Assembly: GCA_963513935.1 (NCBI GenBank)
Contig: OY740765.1
Location: 116,255,362 to 116,319,361 of the forward strand
Reading direction: 5' to 3'
Source of the DNA: Aphrophora alni
Lineage: Eukaryota > Arthropoda > Insecta > Hemiptera > Aphrophoridae
DNA: 64,000 bases
The notes beneath the pieces were generated by a model that saw only the letters and a program-made list of their open reading frames with translations, was not told the origin of the DNA and searched no databases. Shown in pieces: positions 22,069-33,355 of the stretch; position 1 is the first letter of the stretch; each line of letters begins with the position of its first letter. A program made the translations under genes and the position numbers.

Positions 22069-22112
22069 AAGGCGATGACGACGGAATGGCTTTTCACCTT
22101 TAAAAAACAGGG
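22069..22112 (-). repeat. R2 end fragment
   Basis: GGCGATGACGACGG...CACCTTTAAA is the reversed start of R2. Confidence 0.45.
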
Positions 22113-23308
22113 GGGGGGCATTTATATAACGAAAGTTAAGTTAAAAATGTCCTAACGGTAGTTCGAAATATTCCTTATTTGAGAGTTAAAATCAATCTAC
22201 AAAACGATCTTCCAGATAACTTCCACTATTTTACTTAGATCATAAAGAAATAAAAATATAAAATCAAAGAAATACATCACGCTCAAACAATTTACCAAAT
22301 TTAACTCTATTTCAATTGAAACTTTTCTCAAGAATCCAAGATACCATTTCAATTGTAAACAAATAAAATCTTTTTATTGTTAAGTCTACTTTCACTCATT
22401 TCTTCGTTAAAGGTTTCAACTTCAAATAGGCTTACTTAACTCATAATACTATTACGGTTTAATTGAACATTTGCCATCATTTGTATATACAGAATTTACT
22501 CAAAATAGCCACCATAAAAATTTATTATTTACTCGATTTTAGTTAGGGCTTTTATTTATTATTATTTTATTTTTTTTGTTATCTTCAATTGAAGTAATTT
22601 TTTTTTCTACAGAATAAAAGGTATAATGAATGTATAGAACTGTTTTTACAAAGTTATTTCACTTCGATTGCCTACCTTCTGTAAAAACTGGTTTGTATAA
22701 AAGCTCATACTTGAATTAATTTACACTCATAGGGGAAACTTTGAAAATCCATTATAATTAAGATATTCCCTAATTTATGGAAATAATAGCGGTTTAATGA
22801 AAACATTCTTTAAGTTGAATCTTTCTTCTAGGTACTGTTATATCCATTATACATTTTCTGGTCTTCCAATATATAATCTTTATATTATGTGTAAGAAAGA
22901 TTAAAACATTTTACATACAATTTTGTACACCATGTCTCTTTCAAATCTATGCACACTTCACCATAGTAAGTAGTTGACTATTTCAACTTATTTTCACATG
23001 GAAAGATAAAAAAAAGTGAGAAAATAAAAAGTAGCGTCATCATGACCGACTTTCGGACATCCGAAATATCGGAGAGAGTCGGAAAGGATAGGACAAGGTA
23101 TTTTTAGTGCTCTTTCATACACGAACTACGAAAAATTAGACCGAAATAAAAACGAAACGAGAATGGAACATTTTACATTTTTCTCCCAATCCGATTATAA
23201 GCGGGAAATATAGAACATGCCGACTAATAGGGGTTACACGTCAGCCACTTCGAGTAAGCTTGAGTTCCCTCCGAGAATGTGATTTGGGTTGATGTTTTTT
23301 GTTATTGC
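22113..23308. other. No gene found
   Basis: About 1.2 kb of AT-rich DNA. 23,040-23,290 is locally richer in GC with CGGAAAGGATAGGACAAGG but shows no reading frame. Confidence 0.45.
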
Positions 23309-23525
23309 TCAAATGTGGAAAACTTCTCGGTCATCAAAGCGAAAAAAATAATAAAGACCCCCTAGCCCTCGAATACTTTGGCATCAGAATCGGAAAAGAA
23401 TAAGAGTTGGTCTAGAAATATCTGATAAAAAAAGGATGAAAGAAAGTGTTGTAGCCCATGACTACATAAAAAAGGCGTAGATACAGCTAGGTCCCCTCGT
23501 GTTTGGGTTGTATGTTTCATCATCT
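23309..23525 (+). repeat. R2 interspersed repeat
   Basis: ACTTCTCGGTCATCA, 'CCCCCTAGCCCTCGAATACT', 'AAGAGTTGGTCTAGA' and a degraded GTAGATACAGCTAGGTCCC block occur in R2 order. Confidence 0.82.
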
Positions 23526-24429
23526 CAGGATGGCGATTGATGCATAAAATTTTATTATCGAAGTTTCGAAAAGGTATTTTCTATTTCTTATAAAATTACT
23601 AAAATGAAACTGTGTGCAACGACGTATACCCCAAATAGTTATTCTCAATTCTATGTGCGGTTTGTGAATCTGCCAATTTAAAAACTAACTAGTATACAAA
23701 ATTTTAACTGATAATTTGTTTCCCTTATACTTCTTCCTCATACCCATTCTCACTGACCATACTTTTTGAAATCCAACTTCCATGATTAGCAAATATAAAT
23801 TTTTCGTAAAATTCTGAGCAACCAATCGTCAGTTCTATAGTAGTCAATCAAAAAATGAATATAAACATGGACATCGACCTTGAAAAATTATTTATATATT
23901 TATATAACAGCCTAAAGTTGCTTCGCTTTTACCATAAACACGTCTTTACAGTAAGTAGTATTTAATTAGTAGCAAGATTATAATGAAGGTAGTAAAGGTG
24001 TTTTTTTTTTGTTTGTTTTTTTGTGTGTCAATTATTCCTAAAACGTATAAGTGAATGTGTTATGTGACCCTTTGGAGCCCAGGTCTGAGAACAACCTTGA
24101 TATTAATCGTGGTTGCAATGTACCAACTTGTAGCATGGGGTTTCACTTATTATGGGGAAGATTTGGGCTTAATTGAACAACGCAACGTGTAGCGTGGGAC
24201 TTCTAGGGTAGTAGAGTGGTCGGAACAGCTCGACTAGACTCCACCCATTCTTCGGAATTCGAATTGAGTTTATTTATTTTAGTACATTTCTTCTAAATTA
24301 ATATGATAGGTTAAGTTTTGGGTGTCGACGTTCCCGGGATTCTCGGACTGCTGTAGTTATAATTATATTTCGAGTGGTGCGTTGTAATAGGTTATCGGCC
24401 TTAAACCACCTTTACTACTTTCGCGATTG
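23526..24429. other. No gene found
   Basis: 24,060-24,420 has balanced base composition but stops in every frame and no known motif. Confidence 0.45.
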
Positions 24430-24640
24430 TGTGCAGTTATTTTTATAATTAAATGTAAGTCCTCCAATTTAGATTAATATAAATAACTCATTAAGAGCTC
24501 ATTACCTAGAGTGGTGTTTGGTTAGACGAGAATAAGTGATTCATTACCTGTAAGAGTAAGGGCAACCGTGTTTTCCGTGCTTAAGCCTATCTTTAGTTAA
24601 AGCATATCCTCGGGTATTTGGTGATAATATTTCTCACAAC
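24430..24640 (+). repeat. Family M repeat, copy 2
   Basis: Shares 'GTGTGCAGTTATTTTTATAA', AAGTCCTCCAATTTA, CATTACCTAGAGTGGTG and 'TTTGGTTAGACGAGAATAAG' with the copies at 3,885 and 26,100. Confidence 0.72.
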
Positions 24641-25015
24641 AACAAAAATTCAACACAGTTATGTAATAAATACCACTCTGGACCTGAAAGGAGGAGGGGG
24701 CATCAAAATTGATATTTCCGTGTAAAAATAATATCGTTATGTTCTCCAATTACAAAAATGTCTGTGTACATTATGTATGTAAGACAATAAAAGGGATTAA
24801 TTACGGCTCTGCTCTAGCTTGAATTCCCTCAAGCTGCAATTTCCGCGCAGATATTTTTTCTCTATAAAACAGATTTTTCGTTATAATTTATCCAAACTGA
24901 TGGAACTCAAAATCATTTTAACGCTAACTGACTTCCCATTGTGGTGATATTTTCACATTTGTTTCATATTTTCAATATTTAAAGATTGCAAAATGTTCTA
25001 CATTTTAATAACTAT
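24641..25015. other. No gene found
   Basis: Nothing recognised. Confidence 0.5.
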
Positions 25016-25019
25016 TTTA

Positions 25020-25390
25020 AACAAATTGATGGCACTTACCCAAGTCCATCGTAAAATGTAATACAGATTCTCTAAAAGTAATGTCCATAAGTTAGTTCTT
25101 GGGCCTTGTAGGAAATATTAAATTGTATTGGTTAAACAAGAGGTCTTATACGATTTGTTTAAAACTCTATACACAGGTTTTCTGAACCTTGTGTGTATAT
25201 CATTACCTAGATTTTTCTGGATTTAATTAAGCTTCTATATGAGTATACTGTAGTCCTCTACAACGTCATGTGTGTGGTCGTTATTGTGCTTATGTTCAAG
25301 CGACAACGATAACGAGGACGGACGGACAGCATCTAGAAAATCACTTTTCGATTTCCTTATGCCATAAAACCTGAAGTTCTGTTAATAAAC
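25020..25390 (-). repeat. R1 interspersed repeat, copy C (internally deleted)
   Basis: On the minus strand, the GTCCGTCCTCGTTATCG block joins almost directly to the terminal 'CATTTCCTACAAGGCC' and TGGACTTGGGTAAGTGCC blocks. The central 300-400 bp of R1 are missing. Confidence 0.82.
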
Positions 25391-26099
25391 ATAGATGGGA
25401 TCATTTTACGATTATCAAACTTACCCTATACTCCGTACATTAGGTAACAAAATTAAATATTTTAAAATACTACTAAACGAATTCTAGTCTTCAAAATGAC
25501 GTATCGGAAATAATTTTGCGAATGTTATAATTCGTGCAATCTATTAATGCGTTTAATATTATTCTTATAAACACTGAATCCAAAATGGCTGTAGATATGC
25601 AGAAACTTAATATGACATTCACAATTCACCTAGCTGCGCCGTCCGTTTCAGAGGTTGCAGCTAACAGTCTGTGCAGAAATGAACTTTTGCTGTCAAATCC
25701 AGAGTTTGACCCATAAATACGAGTCAATTAATTAAGTCCAGAAATAGTTAAATAGGGAGATGTTTATACAGACATCCACACTTTATCAGTTCGGAGTTTT
25801 CTCTAGTGACGAATATTCAGATAACAGGGACTTGTTAAACTCTTCTTCCTCTTCTCATTGACATTGAGTGCCCTTTTTGTATCTCGATGAATCCAAAGAT
25901 TTTTTTTAAATCAGAGTCCACTTCATAATTAGGTAAATAATATTGAATTTATATCTAAGATGAATATACTGTAATGTAATGCTTCAATATGTGAGTTAGA
26001 CAGTTGGGTTCAGGTTCGGGGTGAGATGTTGTGTACAACGCTAGGGATCAAACTAATTTAATACTGGAATTACCCCAACCCAAGACCTAGTAAAAAAGT
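25391..26099. other. No gene found
   Basis: A 60-codon ORF at 25,534-25,716 has no domain or flanking signals. Confidence 0.45.
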
Positions 26100-26290
26100 C
26101 CTAACCCATTTCCTATCTGATCCAAATTCTCTTATCCCTTAGACCAAACACCATTCTAGGTAACCACCTTTTAATGAATTAATTATAATAAATTATTTTG
26201 GAGGACTTGCATCCCAATTAATAATGTAACTCCACACAACCGCAAAAGTAACAATGTTGGTCTAAAGCTGGCTGTCTATTATGACACACC
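26100..26290 (-). repeat. Family M repeat, copy 3
   Basis: Reverse complement of the family M blocks: 'AGACCAAACACCATTCTAGG', 'ATTATAATAAATTATTTTGG', AGGACTTGCAT and ACACAACCGCAAAAGTA. Confidence 0.7.
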
Positions 26291-27411
26291 TGTCGATATA
26301 TAAATATATTTTTTACCACGGTACGGCATTACCGCGGTATTATTAGGCCTTCTAGACAATCCCTGGAACGCCATTATTCGAAAACTTAACCAACCCGATA
26401 TAGTAATAGGTTAGACTCTTCACTCCCTTAAATTCAATAATTTCTCGTGACTACGCCCGTCATTTCTAGCTGTTCAGGAACTCTACTAGACTACGTCATA
26501 GGCTTTCCTTTTCAGGTGGCCACAGGTGATCCCGATATGTTACATGTTGTGCATTCTAGATCACTGTAGCGAGGAGATCATATTCAAACCCTGTGTTACA
26601 TGGTGCGGGATTATGGTTGCCGCGACTCTAAAACTTAACACGTGTGAAGAGTCAGAGCATGCAATGCCATCATTGAAGTTGTCAGAAGTGAGTCTTTAGA
26701 GAGCAATACTAGAGATTCTAAAAAGTGGCTACACTTGAACAAAATTTGATTAAAATCTTTAGAACCTATTTCGAAAAAATATCTCTCTCTTCCCCCTCCC
26801 CTTATATCAGCTACATCCAAAACATAATTTATCAAAAAAATAAAGTTCAATATATGCCCACACACCAAACTTGATTAAATATATCCACGCATTTGGACTG
26901 TAGAGTACTACGTACGACATACAGACAGACATTTCAAAAACCACTTTTTTGGACTCAGGGAATCTCAAAAGAGGTACATCTGCAAAAACAACATCTATTT
27001 TCGACCCATCGCATAACTTTCTCTATGCTAGCATGCTGGTAATTTCATTGCATTTCATTTTAGTTAAAACTAATAATTTAATTCTAACAACAAAAATACA
27101 CGCAATAACAATAAAACAAACAATATGAAAAATATATAAATAAAAACCATCTACCAAGTAATATGTTAATCGAGTCAACTTTTCTGACTGCATTATTTAT
27201 TGTGGAGAGTTTTTGCATCATGAATTGTTCCATTTAATTGAGTGTGATCTTCAATGGCATTGAGCCACCGGCGTTTTTACTTTGTCAGGTAAATAATTTA
27301 TTGTCACTTTTACGTCGTTTTATTTTTATCTTATAATAGTTTGTTGTAACTGAAATTGTATGCCTGTAATAACTTACTGTAGTGTGTAACTAAAGTGACT
27401 TTTTTCTTGTT
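26291..27411. other. No gene found
   Basis: It contains a small GC hairpin near 26,315-26,340 (around TACCGCGGTA) and a faint relative of 7,080-7,200. Nothing else is recognised. Confidence 0.45.
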
Positions 27412-27640
27412 TTTAAAGGAACAAACTTTTCAATTATAAACCTTACACTGAAAATAAAAATAAAAGAACATAAAATAAATAGCCCTTGAATACTCTAATA
27501 ATGCCATGGTCAGAGGATGATAGGAGTTTCCTAACAGAGATCAGATAGAAGAAATGAAATAGAGGCATCCAACCCAAAACTGCATGAAGAAAGGTGTAGA
27601 TCTAGGTCCTAACGGATTGTGATGTCCGTACACATCATCT
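27412..27640 (+). repeat. R2 interspersed repeat
   Basis: 'TAGCCCTTGAATACTCTAAT', 'GGTCAGAGGATGATAGGAGT', 'GAAATAGAGGCATCCAACCC' and 'GAAAGGTGTAGATCTAGGTC' follow the R2 order. Confidence 0.82.
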
Positions 27641-28168
27641 ACCGAAAAAATATATACTATCACTGATTTTTTTTTTAACTCGTAAAATATGTCGAAAATT
27701 CTACTTTTCGTATTTCAAGTGCAAACAAATATTGCTATAACTTCGGAGCTGATGAATTAATTTTAATCGAAGACTTAAAAACCAGATATCATACCTACAA
27801 AGGAAACAAAACAAAATGAAAATCGGATCAACATTTCTCGAGTTAGAAACCTTAAAAACCTACAAACTGACAAAGAGACGCGCTAAAGTTGGCATCACCG
27901 CTTAGCGGTAACGATACAGTAGCTACAGTAGTACTACCTACGATTCGTCAGTTGAATGTTAGTCAAAACTAATTAACAGATTATATCATAGCAGTTGGTC
28001 GTATTGCTATATTCAATGGACATAGCGATGACGAAGTCAATCCAGTGTTCTTTGTTGGCATCTGCTATTTAAATGAAACGCAATTTAAGTTGTAAAGCAT
28101 TCAATAGTATTGAATTGGTGAAATTTTTATATTAACGAACTGTTGTCAAACGAACTGTCAAATGAATG
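27641..28168. other. No gene found
   Basis: Nothing recognised beyond a short CACCGCTTAGCGGT hairpin near 27,895. Confidence 0.45.
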
Positions 28169-28347
28169 AAAACACAATTTTCCACATAAACCACTTTATT
28201 CGCACAATACAAATACATTTCATAGACTGTCATACTCCTCAGTTGTTCCAATCACACAAATCCCAACATTACATTATGACATTTTAGTCATTGAAATGTC
28301 TTGTATTTGTATTTGCATAAAGTGGTTTTTGTGGAAAATTGTGTTTT
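28169..28347. mobile_element. 179-bp MITE with ~55-bp TIRs
   Basis: The termini read AAAACACAATTTTCCACA and its reverse complement, and continue through ACCACTTTAT and ACAAATACA on both sides. The centre is about 70 bp and non-coding. No target duplication is obvious in the immediate flanks, so the superfamily is not assigned. Confidence 0.82.
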
Positions 28348-29196
28348 GATTTAGTGATTGAAGTTTCCACAAGTGTAGTTCATTGTTGAAATGTTAAAGC
28401 TTTAGAATAATTCCTAGTGTGAGGGGCGAGGGGTGCAGACTATCTTCGCCTATTAGAGGGGGTGGAGTACTTCGCAGAACACCAGCCAAACACTCACAGC
28501 ACATTAACTCCCTATAGTCATTTACACACCGTTCGCATACTTTATACTGCATGGAACGCAGCTGTAGCGTCTTCACCACTCAAGGTCGCTGTATGTCGAA
28601 AGTGAAAATATCGGACTTTGAAGAACTCTAAATAAAATTGTATAATAAAATGGCTAAAAAGAAACTAACACCCTCTCTTATTTTTTTTAATATTTGATAT
28701 ATTTGAATTCTGTTTGCGGCAATTTCTTTAGGTGAGAGGAGCAACTTAAAAATCAAAGGTTTAGGTTTTTTAATTTTGTGCAGGGGTAGGGGTGTTGTTC
28801 AAAATTTTCAAATGGCAAGTATAGGCCATGAGATACCTCAATTAAATTTCTCTGTGAGACAAGAAAAATGACATAAAGAAAATTAAATAATAAGCACCCA
28901 AAACAAAATGGCGGCCAAAAGAGTAATTTTATTTTCGAAGCTAGTCGTTTGACTGATGTTTTCAGGCGATTTTACAAAAGACCCAGCTAAATTAAGAATC
29001 TTCTTAATTGTGGTAAAAAATATTCGTGCTCACAAGTACAGTTATATTGCATGAACTTGTACACTGTAACTTACAATTTTGCTTCTTTTTGGATTTCTTT
29101 TTGCGCCGTACATCTCTTTCATATTGCTCAGGAGCTCACTTATAGTACGGGTATGGCAATTCCGAAAAACCTATCTGGATATACACCTTTCTTCAT
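28348..29196. other. No gene found
   Basis: A GC-richer stretch at 28,420-28,590 is open for 61 codons on the minus strand (two CxxC-like pairs, CERC and MCCEC), which could be an exon or chance. ATGGCGGCCAAAAG occurs at 28,908. Confidence 0.4.
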
Positions 29197-29579
29197 CTAT
29201 AGTTTGTCCAAACAGCCGTGCGCTCTGAAGGATTAGGGCGACCCTTGCTCCTCAACGCACAGACACACTCACACGCGCGGGTCGGCCTACCTGCTGCTAA
29301 TGGTTCTTCTATGAATCACCAACTAGCCCTTGTTCTACAAAATCAATTTTTTCTAGATTTTAACTTTACTTAATTTTTACTCTACAGTAATTACTGAACT
29401 CTAAATATTATTTCTCACAAAATGAGTCCAAACACGGTACGATTGTGACAACTCTAAGCGGTTTTATAGTCAGTAGGTTACAAAATCATAAATTTGACTA
29501 CTGTACTTAAAAATGGTTATAGACATTTTATTTGAATTAGCACGATCACAATAACATACATAATTACAGTAATTCTAAT

Positions 29580-30530
29580 AGTGATTTCAAACGTATGCAA
29601 AAAAAAAGAAAAAAAGAAACTAAATCAGAATCAATATAACAGTGAACGTATACCTACTAAGAGTAAAATAAAAATAATTACAAATTAATTTTGCAATGTT
29701 ACTGTACCATAACTATAAATCACTAGAATTATATTATAAAACATAAAACTAACACAAGCATATTTACATAACCATCCTATGTTAAGAAGGCCTCTTAAGT
29801 GTCTTTTAAAATTTCCAAAGTACCGAAAAAAATTAACCATAATCAGAATCAAGATAACAGGGAACGTATACTAATGTAAAACAAAATACAAATAATTACA
29901 AAACGTTTTAAATTTTACTTTACAATAACTGATAAATCAAGAATATAGTACAGTATTATTAAACTAACACAAGCATATTTACATAGCAATATCGAAAGTA
30001 AAGGAGGTTTCTTAAAAGTGTCTTCTTAAAAGGAGGCTCCACTAGCCGGCCGTTGCCGTCTGCCGCCCATAAGACTAATGCAATAGAATAATACCCATAA
30101 ATTCCTTGTTTTTAAAGATATAAATATAAATGAGGTATCAATAGAAAGGTATTGTACAGCTGAATGTGTTTTGTTGAACCAAATTAAAAATATCTTTTTC
30201 TGTTTTACATGAAAACTAAAACAACATTTTTTTATTTTAGCAAATTTTTAAGAAAGTACCTTTAAAGATACGAAGGATTTTTCTCGCAGTTAACATAAAG
30301 CAGTTTGCTTCAATAAAAAAAAATTAACGAAATCGGATGAAGAATGAAGGAAAAATATGGGTATCAACGAGAGTACTGTATTGCATTAGTCTTATGGGCG
30401 GCAGACGGCATTTTTGTTATATGGAACACCCTCTTAAAATTCCAACGTATGCCAAAAAATAAATAAATAAAATCAGAGTCAATGTAAGAAGAAACGTTTC
30501 CGTTAAGTGGGAGTCACGGCCGGAATTTAG
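29580..30530. repeat. ~220-bp tandem repeat inside the long-TIR element
   Basis: AATCAGAATCAA-type markers occur at 29,623, 29,841 and 30,471. The last interval is 630 bp but becomes about 222 bp once the 400-bp MITE and its 8-bp duplication are removed. Units share 'ACTAACACAAGCATATTTAC' and CCTCTTAAGTGTCTT-like sequence. Confidence 0.85.
30032..30431. mobile_element. 400-bp MITE with 8-bp target duplication, nested
   Basis: It is flanked by TCTTAAAA at 30,024-30,031 and 30,432-30,439. The ends share 'TGCCGTCTGCCGCCCATAAG' with ACTAATGCAATA, inverted, 20-30 bp inside tips that read GGAGGCTCCA and (reversed) GGGTGTTCCA. An unoccupied version of the target (AGTGTCTTTTAAAATTTCC) is present in the sister tandem unit near 29,798. 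An 8-bp duplication is typical of hAT elements; the superfamily call is inference from that length alone. Confidence 0.88.
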
Positions 30531-31121
30531 CACTTTGTGTTTTAAAACTATTTACGAGTAACAACAAACTAGTTTGTAGTGTAATTAGTAAAATTTGTTT
30601 GATGTTACTTAATTTATTTTTTTCATAGTTTCTTCCTTATCTAGTAAATTAATATTTCAATTTTTTTTATCTTAATTAATTTATTAAAAGTTAGAACTAC
30701 GGCTAATTTTGCAAACAATGTAAGTCAGCCCTAGAATAATTGTAAACAGTTGCCATGTTATTGATCTGATTACTATTACATTAAAGACGTCTCATTAATA
30801 CAATATAGAATACGTGATAAAGGAACCGTTTTATTTATTTTCTAGTTTTTAAACTCACTAAAACCAGTTAGAGTTGTCACAATTGCACCGTGTCTGGACT
30901 CATTTTGCTAGAAATAATATTTAGAGTTCAGTAATTAGAGTAAAAATTAGGTAAAGCTAAAATCTAGAAAAAATTGATTTTGTAGCACAAGGGCTAGTTG
31001 GTGATTCATAGAAGAACCATTAGCGGCAGGTAGGCCGAGCCGTGCGTGTGAGTGTCTGCGCGTTGGGAAGCTAGGGTCGCCCTAATCCTTCAGGGCGCAC
31101 GGCTGTTTGGACAAACTATAG

Positions 31122-32032
31122 TCTTAGATTAGATCAGTACTCTACACAAAGTACTAGTTAACACAAAGTATAACACAAAGTATAAGGTTAAGTTTGGTAA
31201 TCGCCAAAACTTTCAACCATGGCCTTTCAACCGAGAAAAAGTAATTTTCGACATGCCGTTCGTCCGTCATCGTTTTCGTTATTTGAATAATCTGTTAAGA
31301 ATAAGTTAGATGGAAGATTAAATTTCTTAAAATAGTGATTAAGTAAGAGACAGGTTTATAGTTTAAGAACGTAAGTAGGCCAGGAAGTCTTATGGATTAG
31401 TAGCACAAAGTGAGAAATTGTGCAAATGCTGACTAGCCCTGCTGGTCTTGTCAATATTTGATGTGAAAATGACACTTTTGGGAGGAGAGATGAAAGGATT
31501 TTAAATAACCAGGGTGCACAAAGAGAAGGGCTTTTTCTAGGAAATGAGCCAAATCGTAGGTAGATTTAGATGCAGTAACAAAAAAGGTTTAATTCTGGTA
31601 AGTTGTAAAGTGTGGAAGGTCCCTGGTACAAAACAATTCCAGTGACGTCACAATGACGTTTCATAATACTTACCCAACCCAAAACGACCATCATGAAGCT
31701 TACCCCTTAACCATACATACACTATAGGCGTAACAATGCTCATACGTATGCAAGATTTGAAGTGAGAAAGAACTTACCACAACACAATCACTTTTAAAAC
31801 ACTATATATTGAATTTGGTACACTATATTCTGTATGCTACGACACGAGGAGGATCCTCTCTCACCACAACAAGGTGAGATACGTCTGAGGGGAATTTTGA
31901 AAAAAATATATAAAATACATAATGTCAAAAGTTGTGCTGCCAGAATGAGTTTTTTTTAAAGAAAAATTGGAGACGTACCACTATTCGTGTCCGACATAGT
32001 TTGTATATATTCAACAGGTGGGCGCAATCCCC
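31122..32032. other. No gene found; R1 fragment
   Basis: 31,200-31,300 holds a short R1 piece (TTTTCGACATGCCGTTCGTC). On the minus strand at 31,990-32,045 a frame continues past the exon-7 region as 'RGLRPPVEYIQTMSD' before a possible donor (GTG|GTACGT at about 31,975), suggesting the spliced locus may extend further. Confidence 0.4.
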
Positions 32033-32262
32033 TCATAACATATGTCCAGAGAGTCTCAAGGTGTAATCAACCCTCTCTGTAAGCCAAACAGGGCATGTTG
32101 TTGAGTTATTACCCTGACGACTTACAGACGTAGTAGGAGACTGAGGTGGAGAACTCGAAGCAACATATGGTGTGACTGTTGTTGTTCTACTGGACGCAAG
32201 GATGTTTACGCCTTCCACACCAGAATCTGCTGTAGTAGCCTTACTATCGACTCCCAAGGGCG
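32033..32262 (-). pseudogene. Spliced locus, exon-like block 7 (Ser/Thr-rich end)
   Basis: A TTTTTACAG acceptor precedes a 74-codon open frame rich in Ser, Thr and Val (GVDSKATTADSGVEG, TTTVTPYVASSSPPQSPTT) that ends at a stop after LRLSGHML. To be in this frame the preceding exon must supply one base, but block 6 ends in phase 0. The in-phase alternative reads RPWESIVRLLQQILVWKA and then stops. I cannot tell which is right. No domain is recognised. Confidence 0.4.
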
Positions 32263-32336
32263 CTGTAAAAATATAAAGTTAGTATACGTTATTTAGTTTC
32301 GTATAAGTAGAACGCCTGAAGAAGAAATTAACGTAC

Positions 32337-32560
32337 CTGAGACCGTGGAACATACGTTGCTCTATGGTCCTCCTCCTCCTCCTCCTCATCCAGGTCAGAT
32401 ACTGTAATAGAGTTCGGAGGTGAAGACTCCGGAACCTGACCATGATGATTTGTGGCATCCTCATCATCAGATTCTATGGCATTCGTATGGGGTGAATGGG
32501 GTGAACAGCTGTAGATACCTGTGTCCGAAGTAACGGAATGGCATCAACCTCAGGTGTCAG
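32337..32560 (-). pseudogene. Spliced locus, exon-like block 6 (acidic)
   Basis: The block is bounded by a TTGTTTATAG acceptor and a CAG|GTACGT donor. In phase with block 5 it starts LTPEVDAIPLLRTQVSTA but meets a stop after about 28 codons. Another frame is open through IESDDEDATNHHGQVPESS, PPNSITVSDLDEEEEE and DHRATYVPRSQ up to the donor. A one-base indel would connect the two, so either the gene is broken here or the exon has been mis-delimited. The composition suits a disordered acidic region of a nuclear or regulatory protein. Confidence 0.42.
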
Positions 32561-32674
32561 CTATAAACAACAAATAAATAACCATACACACACGACTGAA
32601 TTTTCAATAGATAAAACCGTACTATAAGGTTCTAATGTATAGTTAGGTATACACATGTGCGAGGAGTCACTCAC

Positions 32675-32755
32675 CCTCCAGCTCAGTCTCCGAGCAACAT
32701 CCTCACGCTGATCAGCAGCTGGCAGTGTCTGCGACGAAGAGGAAGTTGTCATACT
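32675..32755 (-). pseudogene. Spliced locus, exon-like block 5 (27 codons)
   Basis: An 81-nt exon with a polypyrimidine CTTTTTCAG acceptor and AGG|GTGAGTG donor. It reads SMTTSSSSQTLPAADQREDV then ARRLSWR and is in phase 0 at both ends, matching the end of block 4. This and block 4 are the most convincing junction in the locus. Confidence 0.5.
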
Positions 32756-32833
32756 CTGAAAAAGGTTATATTGTATAGTTAACTCACTCTCGGCTCTGTG
32801 ACTCACTTTCTACACTTTACCCTTCAAACATAC

Positions 32834-33076
32834 CTGTATTATCGCCTCCACCCCCCCCCCCCACGTGAAGTCATCAGCCATGCCCTCTAGGTCCCTTCTC
32901 ACCATTTTTATAACCTCACAAGCAAGGAGTGTTCGGCCCTCCTCCACAGAAGACATGTCAGGGAGGGCAAGGACCTTATCCTGTGCCACCAAATAACGTG
33001 CCTGGTATAGTCGCCTCGGTGCCAAATGAACGTCCGCCAGCCATTCCTGTGCCACCAAATAACGTGCCTGGTATTT
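32834..33076 (-). pseudogene. Spliced locus, exon-like block 4 (81 codons)
   Basis: A 243-nt exon, phase 0 to phase 0, between a GTCTTCAAG acceptor and CAG|GTATGT donor. The protein contains YQARYLVAQEWLADVHLAP, a second YQARYLVAQ, then DKVLALPDMSSVEEGRTLL, ACEVIKMVRRDLEGMADDF and TWGGGVEAIIQ. It looks helical and folded, unlike the flanking low-complexity blocks. The nine-residue repeat comes from a 66-bp in-frame direct duplication (32,981-33,009 and 33,047-33,075). A nine-C tract at about 32,852-32,862 encodes the glycines of WGGG and is a likely slippage site. Family not recognised. Confidence 0.5.
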
Positions 33077-33148
33077 CTTGAAGACAATATCCAGTAAGTA
33101 AGCAGATAATAGAAGAATCAGTTATAAGGAAACCCTATATAAACTTAC

Positions 33149-33273
33149 AATGAACGTGTAACGGCCCCTCCTTGGAGAGACGTCAATACATATACCGGTT
33201 CCGGGTGACGATGAAACACTGGGGTTCCACTACTCTATAGTTGAGATCGTGCGGCAACTGATATACATGGTCG
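33149..33273 (-). pseudogene. Spliced locus, exon-like block 3 (contains a stop)
   Basis: The acceptor is GCATGTTTCAG and the donor a strong T|GTAAGTTT. The best frame reads DHVYQLPHDLNYRVVEPQCF, IVTRNRYMY, a TGA, then RLSKEGPLHVH. The TGA sits where TGG would keep the frame open, so one substitution may have inactivated it. Phases to blocks 2 and 4 do not match. Confidence 0.4.
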
Positions 33274-33355
33274 CTGAAACATGCAAGACATGTACAATAT
33301 TTGGTATTAACAACACTTCATCGTTTCAACCCCTAGAACAACACAATATATATAC

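Larger units (their letters stand above)
29197..31121. mobile_element. 1.9-kb long-TIR DNA element, non-autonomous
   Basis: The left arm (29,197 to about 29,471) and right arm (about 30,860-31,121) are diverged reverse complements of about 270 bp beginning CTATAGTTTGTCCAAACAGC. Matching inner landmarks are 'CTTCTATGAATCACCAACTA', 'TTCTAGATTTTAACTTTACT' and ATTGTGACAACTCTAA. The interior holds a 220-bp tandem repeat and a nested MITE but no transposase ORF. Flanking bases do not show a clear long target duplication; a TA duplication cannot be excluded because the tip itself contains TATA. Confidence 0.85.

Noticed and set aside
25534..25716. 60-codon ORF
   Set aside because: Begins in AT-rich sequence with no domain and no coding signature.
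28394..28579. 61-codon minus ORF with CERC and MCCEC
   Set aside because: Considered as a zinc-finger exon, but spacing does not match a known finger and there are no clear splice sites.
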